Notes under the pieces: generated by a model
The model's database searches: none
Seen by the model: the letters and a program-made list of their open reading frames with translations, nothing else
What the model was told of the DNA's origin: nothing
In this document: piece after piece, positions 12,390 to 24,600 of the stretch
Layout: every line of letters starts with the position of its first letter
How positions within the stretch are numbered: the first letter of the stretch is position 1
Made by a program: the position numbers and the translations under genes
Assembly: GCF_901709675.1 (NCBI RefSeq)
Contig: NC_051105.1
Span: 2,356,001-2,420,000, forward strand
Reading direction: 5' to 3'
Source of the DNA: Syngnathus acus
Lineage: Eukaryota; Chordata; Actinopteri; Syngnathiformes; Syngnathidae
Length of the DNA: 64,000 nucleotides

Positions 12390-15300
12390 TGTTGGAATCA
12401 AATGTAAAGGATGAAAGTGAAGTCCTTGGAAGAAAAGGCTGCCCGATCTTCTTGACGATCGCTCAGTCAGATGTGGAGTGTGACACTCCTCCAGGTAATA
12501 AGTGAACGGTTATAGGTCATGTGACACCAAACAACCAATAAGGCTTTCACGGAAACTCCTTCAGTACACAGTAATAAAGTGGAACCTCAAAAGCGGAACA
12601 CAATCTGTTCTGTGAGTTGTAAGTCATCCAATTTTTTGGGGGGGAGGGACATAGAGAAACTAAGTTGGAGCTCAATTTTTGCCATCACAAAAGCTCTACA
12701 ATTCATTTCATGCACATGTACTTGCTGGTGTATAATAACTACACAATCAAATCAGTTTGATGAAGTTGATGTGTATGTAATTCATATTTATTTGATTGTA
12801 TTGCTCATATTGTGCTGAGCAGCCAGACGCTTACAGATATTATGAAAAGTTCCTTATCTGGGCTATTACACAAAAATGCTTAGAAAAAATAAAACACACT
12901 TGTAGGGTGCTGTAGATTCTCAATAGTCTTAGGATGCAAAGGATTTGCTGAGTATTAATTGTCTTTAAGGCAAATCATTTTGGTTGAACCTTTGGGCCAT
13001 GCAACTTTGAAAGTTCCTCTTTTAAGATTTTGTCATATATATATAAACAAGACTGAATATTATTTGTAAATATATACTATGTTCAATTCATATCCAAGCT
13101 GGACACTTTCCAGGAAAAACATTTTGAAATCACACTTATCTTGTGCTCTGGCTTTGCCCTACATACCCAAAACTTTGACCTTCATTGAACACTGTGAAGT
13201 TGTCTATATAGACAACCAACCCCTTTCAACATTTCATGAATGTGTTTATCTTCCTCCTTTTGACCTGCAGGGGGTAGTATTGGACCAATAAAGACGCTCT
13301 CTGACCAATTGTTTTACAACTTTATCAGGGAACCTGCTTCTATATAGCAGATATAAAAACACCATAAATGAAGTTGAGTCATGGCAGAGGCCTTGATAAG
13401 GTTAAAGGTTGAAGTGATAAGGTTAAAATATGTTAAGTGAAACTCATCTTGACACTAACTTCCATTTGAAGATATCCAGCATCATGTCTTCTTTGTAATG
13501 TGTCTATTTTTGGCAGTGCAACAACTCCAACGGAATATTCCACTTCTTTGCTTTAAAAAAACTAAAAAGGATAATGTTGGAGTAAAGTCTTTTAATGCAC
13601 TCAGACTAATTAGTGCGATAAACATAAGACATTTTCTCCAACTTTACAAGCAGGTTTCCTGAAAGTTTGGGTTGAATTCCAAATTGTTCAATGTCAGATG
13701 CACATGAAAGTGACTTAGCTTTCTCATAAACTACAGTGTGTTACACGCACTCTGTGCCAAAAAGTAGCACTTGGGCCTGGGTGACCCTTCACCCCTATGA
13801 TGAATACTCTCCTCAGTACATTGTGTTTGCACTCTGTCGCCTCCAAGTTCCCATCAAATAGCTCTCCCACACTTTACGAGGCTTATATAATGTGATGTGA
13901 CCAAAATGAACCACTATGCCAAAAACCAGTGAGACAAGTAAGCGTGAACTCTTTGCCCTTTAAAGATACACAATATATTCGAATGTATAGGTAGGTCGGT
14001 CTAATTATTGCACTCCGAGATTATCTTGAAGAGATTATAAAGCCACATTTCTGAGTATACCAATCCAATGATAAATCGATGTAGATTACAAAATTGACCA
14101 TAGTTAGTAAATGCTGATTTAAATTAGAATCTGATAGGGATTTGCACACAGACTTGTTGCTGCCTTCAAAGGGAAGAAAACACAAAGGATAGTATTCCAC
14201 TGACCATTGTAAAATGTTTGTTTCACCCTGAGGTGTTATCAGCTCCAAGAGAGCAAGGTAATTGCATTATGTCTTGACCATTTGGCCTTAAGAGAAACAC
14301 GGGTGAATAATCGTGCAGACTGGAGAGGTAGAACAAAGACTGGAGTGTTTTATGTAGATAAATGTGTGAGTGGTGAATTTGAATATTCAGGGTGTTCATG
14401 ATAAGAAGATAGAAACAGAAGATGGGAGGACAAACACATGTGCTTCGTTTTATAGGGGACTTCTTTGACATCTGCATATGGACGGAATAAAATCGTTGTC
14501 TAACCAAAATGGCTGTCAGAGAAGTTCTTTGGTACCACCATCCAGCCTTGCCTGATGCCCACTTGAGGGGGGCATTGGAATGGACCTGATCCTCAGAAAA
14601 CTAAACCACCAATAGTTCAAATTATTTTCCTTTTGGTGTGGCACCAACCAGGTTTTCCGTGTAGTTGCCCTTCAATAGAACAGAATTGGTAAGAAAATTC
14701 AAAATATACAGTTTTTAACTGTAGATAGCCCCTTGACGTCACTCATTTGTGTCTAAAAGTTACGTACATTTAGGCGTTAATTTGCGACATCAAATCGTAC
14801 ATTGCAGTGATTTCAATGAGCCAACGAGGATCAAATGAAATAAAATAGAAATAAGTATTTTAATCGATGACAATTAGATGAAAGAAAAAAGGTGAATTCT
14901 ATTGGTATATAGTACTATTATAAAAGTATTTAATATAAGAATTTTCAAAATTTTGAAAAAGTACCTACATTTGTTGTAATAAACTCATTTACTGTAAGAG
15001 TCGTACAGTACATACTATTGTAATTATTCTGTTCTAATTAAAGACCATTTGCAAACATATTCCATTTATTTAAATGAATTTTCGGCAAAAGGAAAATGTT
15101 AACATTTTTATTTACCATTTTTGTATAATATTTAAATATACATTTCTATTACACCTTCTTTTATTTTAAATAATTCATCATGTATCATGAAAAGCTTCCT
15201 TTAATCATAAATACTTTTGGTGATATATGGTGCCTAACCATTTGTACCACAGTTGTAATAGGTTTTGTACAAATTTTAGTATAGTTTAGTATTATTTTTT

Positions 15301-15629
15301 TCTTTCGTGTTTTTTGTATGAACCTGTCTCTGCAATAAAGAATTAAATAGTTTCTTTTTACTCAATTTACAGAATAAGAGAAATACATGAAGAAAAACAT
15401 TCTCCCTCGTTGTCACAATTTAATCAGTCCCCAACCAACTGAAGACACTTCTTTTTTTTTTTTTTACTGAATTTACAGTTTAGGACAAATATATCGGAAA
15501 AAAAAAAAAAAAAAAAGGTTATTTATGTAAATCAGTCACTCCTGTATTTACGTTGCACAGGTTGCGCGTGCTTGTACGCGTGCGCGCGACCTGCAGGCAG
15601 GGCTGGGATTTTCGGGTTAAATATTCAAA
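12390..15629. other. Intergenic gap between gpa33 and pou2f1 (divergent genes)
   Basis: This AT-rich stretch of about 3.2 kb separates two divergently transcribed genes. In human, MAEL and STYXL2 lie in this part of the block. I see no exon of either here. Poly-T and poly-A runs occur at about 15450-15517. The segment from about 15540 on is GC-richer (several GCGC and CGCG words) and is the likely pou2f1 upstream promoter and 5'UTR. Confidence 0.6.
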
Positions 15630-18600
15630 ATGGCGGACGGAGGAGCAGCAAGTCAAGATGAGAGTTCAGGAGCAGGTAATGATTACCGCATTTTACATAT
15701 TCATACTCATATTCAAACGGCCGCTGAAATTTATGAGAAACAAATATAGACATGGGGCACGAACGTCGACTTAACAGCACGGAGCGGTAAAGATCCTCCT
15801 GATTCATTTGTGGAAATGCTAGCCAGCTGTAATTTGGCATAGCAGGAAACGTCCGACGGCAAATTACACGGGAAAACATGCCTCCCCCTTTGTGTGATTA
15901 GACGCCTGTACGGCCGCTACATATTCATACCTCTGTCGACAAACACAACTTAGCATATTTTATTAATAAACACCAAGCCGCGTGCGTGTGTGACACATTT
16001 CTGTTATTTCATCAAGACCCGCGGTCAGGTTGAAATGGCGAGCGAGCAAGCTAGCGTTAGCTTCGAATGCTAAGCGCTACGCTTTGTGTTGACGGCAAAC
16101 GGTGTGCGGTGCTTTTTGAACCAGCTTTGCATATTCATTTTTTTGTTTGTTTGCAAGGCGAGCATCGGTCTACGCTGCGTCTCTTGTTACGAGTTGAAGT
16201 AAATCAACTATACAATGCGTTTGTGTTGTTACGCGATTAGTACGTGGTCACTTTCGGTGTTTTTTTTTTTTTTTTTTTGCCTTTTCCCCCCATCACCCTT
16301 TTGTGGTCGGCGCAGTGTGGAGCTACAGTAGCCTGTTGTGTTATTCATGCGGTGCCTGCTCGAGCCGGAGTGCGGCGTTGAGCAGGCTTCATCGAGCGGT
16401 CGACCGCGAAATGGGCTCTGCGTGTGTTTAAAACGCCGGTTCTTGTTTAGCGGACAAAGTAAACACAGTTGGTCTCCGATAATTAATAGTTACGTTGTTT
16501 GGTTCACTTTTTGATCAGTTAACGCTTCACCTTGCTTCTCGTCCGTTTTCAAAGGGACTAAAACAGACTTTTTGGTGGCACCTTTTGCTCCATACACAGG
16601 TACAAAGATACTACCTGTACCCCTCCTCCTCCTCCTTTTACCCCCTCCTCCTCCCCCCTCTCCCCACCCTGGGGCAGTAGTGAGGCCCACTTCCCGGAAA
16701 GGCACAATAATAACAGGCAGCCAGGGCATTCTTAACTGTTCACTGGAGCTTTCATGACTGGGCAAGACACAGCTTGATGCCACTGTGTTTTTCTGTTGTT
16801 TGTTTAAAGGGGGAATCGTTCTATTTAACACGTTAAGACCTCAAACGTGAGTATCAGGTTTCTCATCAGAAAGTTTAGAAACACGAGTACAAAAGGTGAT
16901 GGTTTTGTTTGATTTCAGGGGGTGGGGTAATCTAGGGGCCATGGGCCGCAAAAAAAACAACCGCAAGAACAGTGGTGCCTTTGGATACAATGGCCAAATT
17001 GATAGAATTCCCCAGATAATGAACAGTTGTTATACCGTTAATTTTTTTTTAAAAAGTTTGAGATACGAGTGCTGTGGCAGTGAACTCACTTTTCAAGAAA
17101 CAGTGGCTTAGCAGAAAAGAGGCTTCAAGCCATTTATTGCCTCATCTTGTTGAAGTTTACGGTCTAACTCAGTGGTGTCAAACTCGTTTTTTCCGCGGGT
17201 CGCATTGTCATAGCTTCTTTCGGAGGGCCATTATGACTGTCACCCCAAATAAATGTATGAGCACCTCATATTATATACAGTAAAAGCTTCAAAACAAACT
17301 GACAAATAACTCGTTTTCAAATCAGACGAGTAAAAACTGGTCAAATATTTAAAAAAAAAAAAAGACAATTTGCAATTCCAGTAATGACACGCAAATTTGA
17401 TGCACAATTTGTCTTCGCGGGCCACATAAAATGATGCGGCGGGCCGTATCTGGCCCCCGGGCCTTGGGTTTGACACCAGTCGTCTAACTGGACATATAAC
17501 AAAGATTTATAACAACCACTTAACTTTTGGAGGAGCGTTAAAAAGTGATTAGACATGGATTACAGTAGCTGTACATATCTGGCCTGTCATGGTTTTATAA
17601 AAATATGTATACTTTTTATATATGGGTGTACCTAAAGTTCGGAAGTCATAACAATTTTGTTACCGTTGAAAAAAACTGGGCTGAAATATATGCAATGATG
17701 CCTGTATATCCGTACTTTTTTTGCATGCGTTCCCCACCCCTGGTTATGTGCGTGGGAGCATTTGTGTGCATGTGTGTGCGCGTGCATACTGCATTCAGGC
17801 AGGAAAAATATGCAGTGTGTTTGCAAGTCAAAGCAGGGTATTGAAAGGAGCTTGTGTCTCCTCCTGGCTCACTGTATTTTGCTGTTTGAATTTGGATTGT
17901 TCCACTATGATGTTATTCAAATTTACTAAGAGCCAAAATAGTTGTCATGGCAGAGCTCAATATTTTGGAGTGCAGATTTACCTTTTTTTTTTTTTATAAA
18001 CCAAAATACATTTTAAGTATCAATACAACAAATGGAAGCTTATGTTCATTCCTTCATTAAATTGAGGCGGCTATAATTCTCTTGTCGCAGTCTTGGTATG
18101 TTGACGGCGTTCTTTTTTCAGAAAAGAATATGGCAAAAAGCCAAACGTACAATCATTTGATGGTGGCCTAATCAGGTCTAGTGAGCTGCATTGGCAGCTT
18201 ACGAGCTATGGTGACATCACACATATCGCGACGGTTTCATTAAAGAGGAAGTCAAACCGAATTTATCTGTAATAAGTTCTGTGCAGGGGAGGCACGTTGG
18301 CTCACGTGTTAACACGTCCGCCTCAGAGGTAGCGGGTTCGATTCCACCTCCAGCCCTCCCTGTGTGGAGTTTGCATGGCCGCCCCGTGCCTGCGTGGGTT
18401 TTCTCCGGGTACTCCAGTTTCCTCCCACATCCCAAAAACATGCTTCTTAGGCTGATTGAGCACTCCAAATTGCCCGGAGGTGTGAGTGCGAGTGCAAATG
18501 GGTTGGTCGTCTCTGTGTGCCCTGCGATTGGCTGGCAATCCACCTTCTGCCCGATGACTGCTGGGATACCACGTGATCTCTGTGGGGACAACCGGTCTGG

Positions 18601-21600
18601 ATAATGGATGGATGGATGTTCTGTGCAGCCCATCTAGTCGAAGCACAGTGTTCTGATGATTGTTTTTTCTGTGGAATATGAATTAAACAGGCAAAATCCA
18701 CCTGTTTTTATCAGCCACGACTCACCAGTTATCTGACGCTGAGCTGTGATTGGTTGTGGCCTGAGACCTGACAACTGTGATGTTATTTTCAATCAACACC
18801 AAGTGGCAAAATGGCTGAAAACAGGTGGATTTAGCTGCTTAACTCCTATTCCACAAATGCAATATTAATCAGAAAGCAATGTTTAGACTAGTGGGGGCGA
18901 CACAACTTATTGTAAAGAAATTCTTGGGGTCAACTTCCCCTTTAACGGCACATGCATCCTGTCATGTCGAGTGGAACTTTGTGGGCCTGTGAGGTCTCCC
19001 TGAACTTGATTCTGACTAATTCTATTGTCTCGTGAAATCATATGCACCCTAAAAAAGTACAAGTGACTTATTAAACATCCTGAATATTTACATCAGATAA
19101 GAAATCCATTTGCAACCTCCCACTTCCCCCCCCATTTAATCAGTTATACAGTTCACCCTGATTCCAGCCTTGTAGTTGTGTCATGAATATTCATTGATGT
19201 AAACAAGAGTGTTATGAATAATGCATCAGCGGCGGTAATAAATTCAGAACATGCCTTCCGAAGGTACAGAGAAAGCTCCAGTCGCACAAGCTTCTCCGCC
19301 ACAGAGGACAAAATTGTAATGAATCACAGTTGTGTGCTTGTGCACTGAACAGATAACACCTTGTTATGCTTATCTGAGTCTCATTTATGTGCCAATAAGA
19401 CAAGGTAGTGCTTCACACTACCAGTTAAATGCAACGTATTTTGAATTTCAGATCATTGATTTGGAAATTAGGCCATTTCTTGAATAGGCAGTCACCAGAA
19501 CATATGCACGACTAACTCTGAATTACCTTTTCAATGGTCGTCATCAAATTATTCCTCCTCGCCCATCAGTCGTTCCTTGCTGGTAGTTACTCACTATTTT
19601 TTTTCTGCCCGTTTGGAAACTGGAGTACCCAGGGATAACCCACACAAGAATGATGAGAGCATGCAAACTCCATACTGGAAAACCACGGTCCAGATTTGAA
19701 TGCTTAACTGCTTTAAGCTTAAAAGTTGCCCATTATATTATTCAGCTCACTGCTCAGACATAGACACGTTATCTTGACGTCGTCCTCGTGAATGATGAAA
19801 ATTGTAGGTGCTTGGGGAGAATGTGGATGTGCTAATTAGGTTTGGTCTCTTGTTTCGTGTTGAATCTCTCCACTCACATTAACCGCTGACAGCCTTTGTC
19901 GTATAACTGTGCTAATGAGAGAGCCATTTAAAATTCTCTGTGCAAGGGTAATTGTCTCGTGCATTGTTCTGCAGCAGTCTTCTCCTTTCTCACATTGACC
20001 AGTCAAATAACTGTGTGTACATCGAGCTTTTGTTATCTCTTGTCACATGATGAGAACATCACATGATTTTAAAGTTGATCTTAAGTTAATTATATTGTAC
20101 TCGCGTATTGTTTGACGAGTACGCAAAAGCATCTTGTAACGCACACGCACTTCAACCAATCGTATTAACACACAGGCAAAAGTAAATTCAAAGCGCCTTT
20201 AAAAATGGAAGACTAACGAAATGTAAAAGCTAATTTAAATATGCTAACCCCCCCCCCCCACAAGCATTTCATAAACACCGACAGCAATCGCAATCTTCCT
20301 GCCACCCACTTGCTGTGGAATGCTTGAGCCACAGGGGGTCCTATAAGTAATGACATGCCTGTGTTGTATTAATGTGGAATTATTTCTTTCCGATTGACTG
20401 CGTACCATCACATCCCAGCAGCCATCCTCATAACACCGCCTATCCCGGGGGTCCGTGAATTCTATGGATTCTCAGTAGCTACCCTTCCATTAATACAGTC
20501 TGCCAACTACTGTCTGGGATAGCTCCAGCTTTTACCTGCTAACTTAATTAATTTTTAGCTATACGCTCCCCTTCCCTCTGCAGCTCCTCACTGTCCTTCT
20601 TATTCCCTGTTTTTTTCCCCCCTATCGTCCTCCAGAAGACATCCAATTAATATGCTAATGAACTGATAAATATTTATAGGGACCTTTAAATTATGCAGAA
20701 AGCTTTCATTTCGTCCCGGTGCGAAATGCGTCACTCGCAGGACTTCAAAGCCTTGCATTGCTAACGAGGCGGCGGAGGATTTGCATACGGCTTTAATCAG
20801 CTGAATACTGATTATGCATCATTATAGAGTTGGAAGAGGCGGCTGCAGCGAGGGTGGAGTGTGCCAGCTGCACTTGTCATTTGTTTCATTCCAGCAGGAG
20901 AGGAGAAACTTTTTTTTCCCCCCACAAGTACCCTGGAAGTTCCAACGTCGAACATATATTTGTTTTAAATTCCACAAAATTTTCCAAACACGAGCTATTA
21001 TATATCAGAGCCATAATCACCGCTGTTCTCATCATAACACATTGAATTCCACAGGTAATCCTTAATACTTACAAATGCATGTATAGTTGTATGTATGTAA
21101 ACTTTACAGATTTTGGAATTTGGTCCACACAAAAGGCGCACTTTATTAAAAAGGTGCACCTCTTGTTTTTTGAGTAAATGAAAGGCTTTTAAGTGCACCT
21201 TATAATGCGGAAAATACGGTACTGTGACAAGGCTTGTTCAGTGCTAGTTGACTTAAAAAGCACCAAAGCTATCACCTCCAGTAGTGGGCGTCCGCTGACC
21301 GGCTAGCTTGACGTCATGTGTACATGTTCCTGTGTTCTCATCTTCCAAGCTCCTTCCACCATCACTGTACAGTAATCACAGTCATTTTACTGAACTTTAA
21401 AGCAAGCCACAACTTGGCTACGTTTTTAATATTGCTGGACATTGCTCCAACAGCAACAAATGCATATGTGGTGAACATAGAAGTGCACAAACATTGCTTC
21501 CTGGTTTGGCAAATATACTTTTAAAGTGGTTATAGTTTTAAGGCCGAAATGTTTGTTGCCAGCCCTAATTCAATGGTTATCATATTTACTCTTTGCGATC

Positions 21601-24600
21601 GCTTCTGCCCTTCAAGCGGTGGTATAATAAAAAAAAGCCACAGATTTTTCGGGTGTGTGACGTAGGAACTATAGCAACTGATCGAGCCAGAGAGGGAGAG
21701 AGAGAGAGAGAGGGGAGGCAGAGCCAAGAGAAAAGAAGATAGAGGGAAGGGAGGGAGGACTGTTTGCTTAAACCCTGTTAATGTTGTCCATGCGCGTATC
21801 CCGGTGTTACTCAGTGAAGCGCTACTGCTACTATTGACCGCTGTGAGCGGGCCACTGAAGAGCGAGAGGGGAAGGGACAGTGGGAGGAGCATCGCGCTGG
21901 ACGCAGTCAGTGGCCAAGGGGTTAACCCAACCGGGGTCCTTTTTTTCCCCTCGATAGTCTCTGCAACCATGCTGGAAACCACAGGTGGAGCTTACATCGG
22001 TGAGTTCTTAAACTGGCACGCTAATTTATTATTTTATTCCAAATAGTCCTTTTGTGGTTTTGGGCTGCAGCCGTAGTATGGGCAAGCCGAGACGAAATAC
22101 TTTCAGGCGACTAGAATTGGATCATAAATAATAGAATAATTGCTGTTCTGTTTGAATTTGAACATGGTGTCTCCTGTCTGTTTCTTGCAGATGTTAAAGT
22201 GAATAATCAGACGGAAACTACTAAATGTGCAATGGAAAGTGGTGACAGGCACACTGGTAAGTGACTTCTCCATCATTCCTTTCCTTTGCTCCTTGACTTT
22301 CAACAAGTCCGATTGATTAGTTGGACCATAGCGATGATGAAATGTTACACTAACTTTGCGCGGTGCCAATGAAACGAATTTATGTCATTCATTGACTCAC
22401 ACGTGCATATTCATTGCGTGCCGATACTTAAGTCTGACAACGGATGTCTGCAGCCACGCAGCGACTCATCAGCATTGTGGATTTCCATTCTCATGTTTGT
22501 ACTTTGTCGTTAAAGTCAATGCATATGCGAACTCGCCAGATGTGTGATTGACTGCGTTTGCATTTGCAGGGATCCCAATCAATGGATTGGATTTTCAGAG
22601 GGCGACCGTGCCAACCACAAGTGCAATCACCAATGCGCACGCACAAGCCCTCCTCCAACAGGTAATGGTCACACAGGCGTCATTCTGAAAATTTTAGTCA
22701 AAGTGGAATTTTTAGTTCAACTAATCTTTATTTCTTTACCACTTGAAAGAAAAAGAAGAAAAAAAAAACTGTTGCAACTTGTGTACAGAACAAAATGAAA
22801 CAAACACAAAACAATAATATAAATGATATTATATATGTATTAAATAATATAAATAATGAATTAATATGATACTCTTTTCCATACACTGCAAAATCCTTGA
22901 ATCCAGCAATAGTTGTGAAAATACAGTCGGGCGCACTTAAAACTAATCTCATACTAACTCTCCTTTATACTTGGCATGAACATCTCTGTCCAAATGATGC
23001 AAACGTTATTTTTGCTCAGCTTTTTTTGCGTCGATGCAAATAGCATTCAACAATTGTTGATGACTTAATTTGAATGTCTTTAAACAAGCCTCCCAAGGAT
23101 AACAGTGTTTTGTTCAAAAATAAAATGTTGTTTATGTTAAGATGCACCGTTCCATATTGTGCACAGCAGTGTTTCAACTGAATAGTCATTTGTTGAATTT
23201 GCATCAAGAAGAGCTTCTGAACTCAAAGCTCGCGCTGGCTTAAAAAACAAACAAAAAAAACATCTCACCTATGTCACCCATACTCCCAGCTGGGCGCTAA
23301 GCTAGCTTGTGCTCCTGCAAACACTTTATATCTTCTATAAATTCGTGTGTGGCAGCAAAGAGCTGTGTGATGCACATCGTCTCTAACAAGTTGCGCTTTC
23401 ACTCAAGAGACAAACGAGAATGCTCATTGCTAAAAAAAAATTAAATGCAGAGTCGGAAAAGACCCAAAATAAATGCTACAGTAGACATTTCACAGATGTT
23501 TGGTTGGAGCCGTGTTAGGGAGAAGCTATGAATAGAAATTTTGTATTGGACTTAATACGTATCTGGACAGAAAATTAAGACGGCAGCAGCATTAGCAGTT
23601 TAGCACACGCGCTAGCACCGGAGCATCCTAACATGTCAGCCATGGCGACGAGTTCGATGCCAAAAAGTTCATATCAGCAATGTTGTTTGGACTATTTCAC
23701 ACCATAGAGTATTGGCTTTCGAGAGCTACACAATCATGGGAATCAGAATTATTATTTAGTTTTGCTAAGGGCCTTTTTAATTTGTTGAATATATTTCATT
23801 CAGTAAAAGAGAAAAAAAGACACGTTTACTTGAAAATGCAAGATTTGAATATTATACTTTCTGGTACCTGTAAGTGGAAATATTTGCCTTTCTCTGTTTA
23901 AATAACGCAATCAGAAATACCCCCATTAAGTTTTTTACACGTTTAAACTTACCATTGCTGTCAGGAACAAAAGATTCAATTAATACCATGATCTGAATTT
24001 CAGGCGATATTGCTAAGCCCTCAAGTCTACGTTTGAAGCAGTTGAGTCTAGTCATAGATTCTAAAGTTTTTAATCGTGTGATGTTTTCTGTCATGTATGT
24101 AAATGTTACTGCACATTGTGATTAGTGCACTGAAACCCGATTTCAGGAAATGGCAAATTCTTTAGAAATCACAATATCGGTTAGAAAATTCACAGTGCCA
24201 TTTTCTTCTGAGAAAGTTTCAACCCTACATGAAACGTAATTTTTTTGCAGATTCTCTGCTGCAATTTGAAGCCACTGTGTGGATGTCAACTGCCTGTCAC
24301 CCTTATTGATCTTTGCTTGAGGATGCTCCAACAGTTGTGAGCAGGGTTGTTAAGGTTAGGGGAGGATGGGGGACACGCAACAAGTTGTACCCTTTTAATG
24401 TCCATGGCAGCCACTGACAGAGATATTCCTTGTCTGTCCTTGCAATTTCACTGATGAGAGCCGTGCAATCCTGCGGCGTCATGTTTTGGTTCAGAATTAT
24501 GGCGAGAGCTTGTTCCTGAAGGCTTCCCTGAAGGTGGGACAATAACCTCTGTCGAGTATGTGGAATTTTTGACTGACAAGAACGATAAAAAAAAAATAAA

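Noticed and set aside
16490-16831. 113-residue minus-strand frame with Gly/Arg runs
   Set aside because: It is low complexity from a CCT-rich tract in pou2f1 intron 1. No exon boundaries or homology recognised.
18300-18345. tRNA gene suggested by the B-box match
   Set aside because: There is no complete cloverleaf. The downstream SINE body and ATGG tail show that it is a SINE head.
18281-18604. Overlapping frames of about 107-138 residues on both strands
   Set aside because: They lie over a tRNA-derived SINE and have no protein-family signal.
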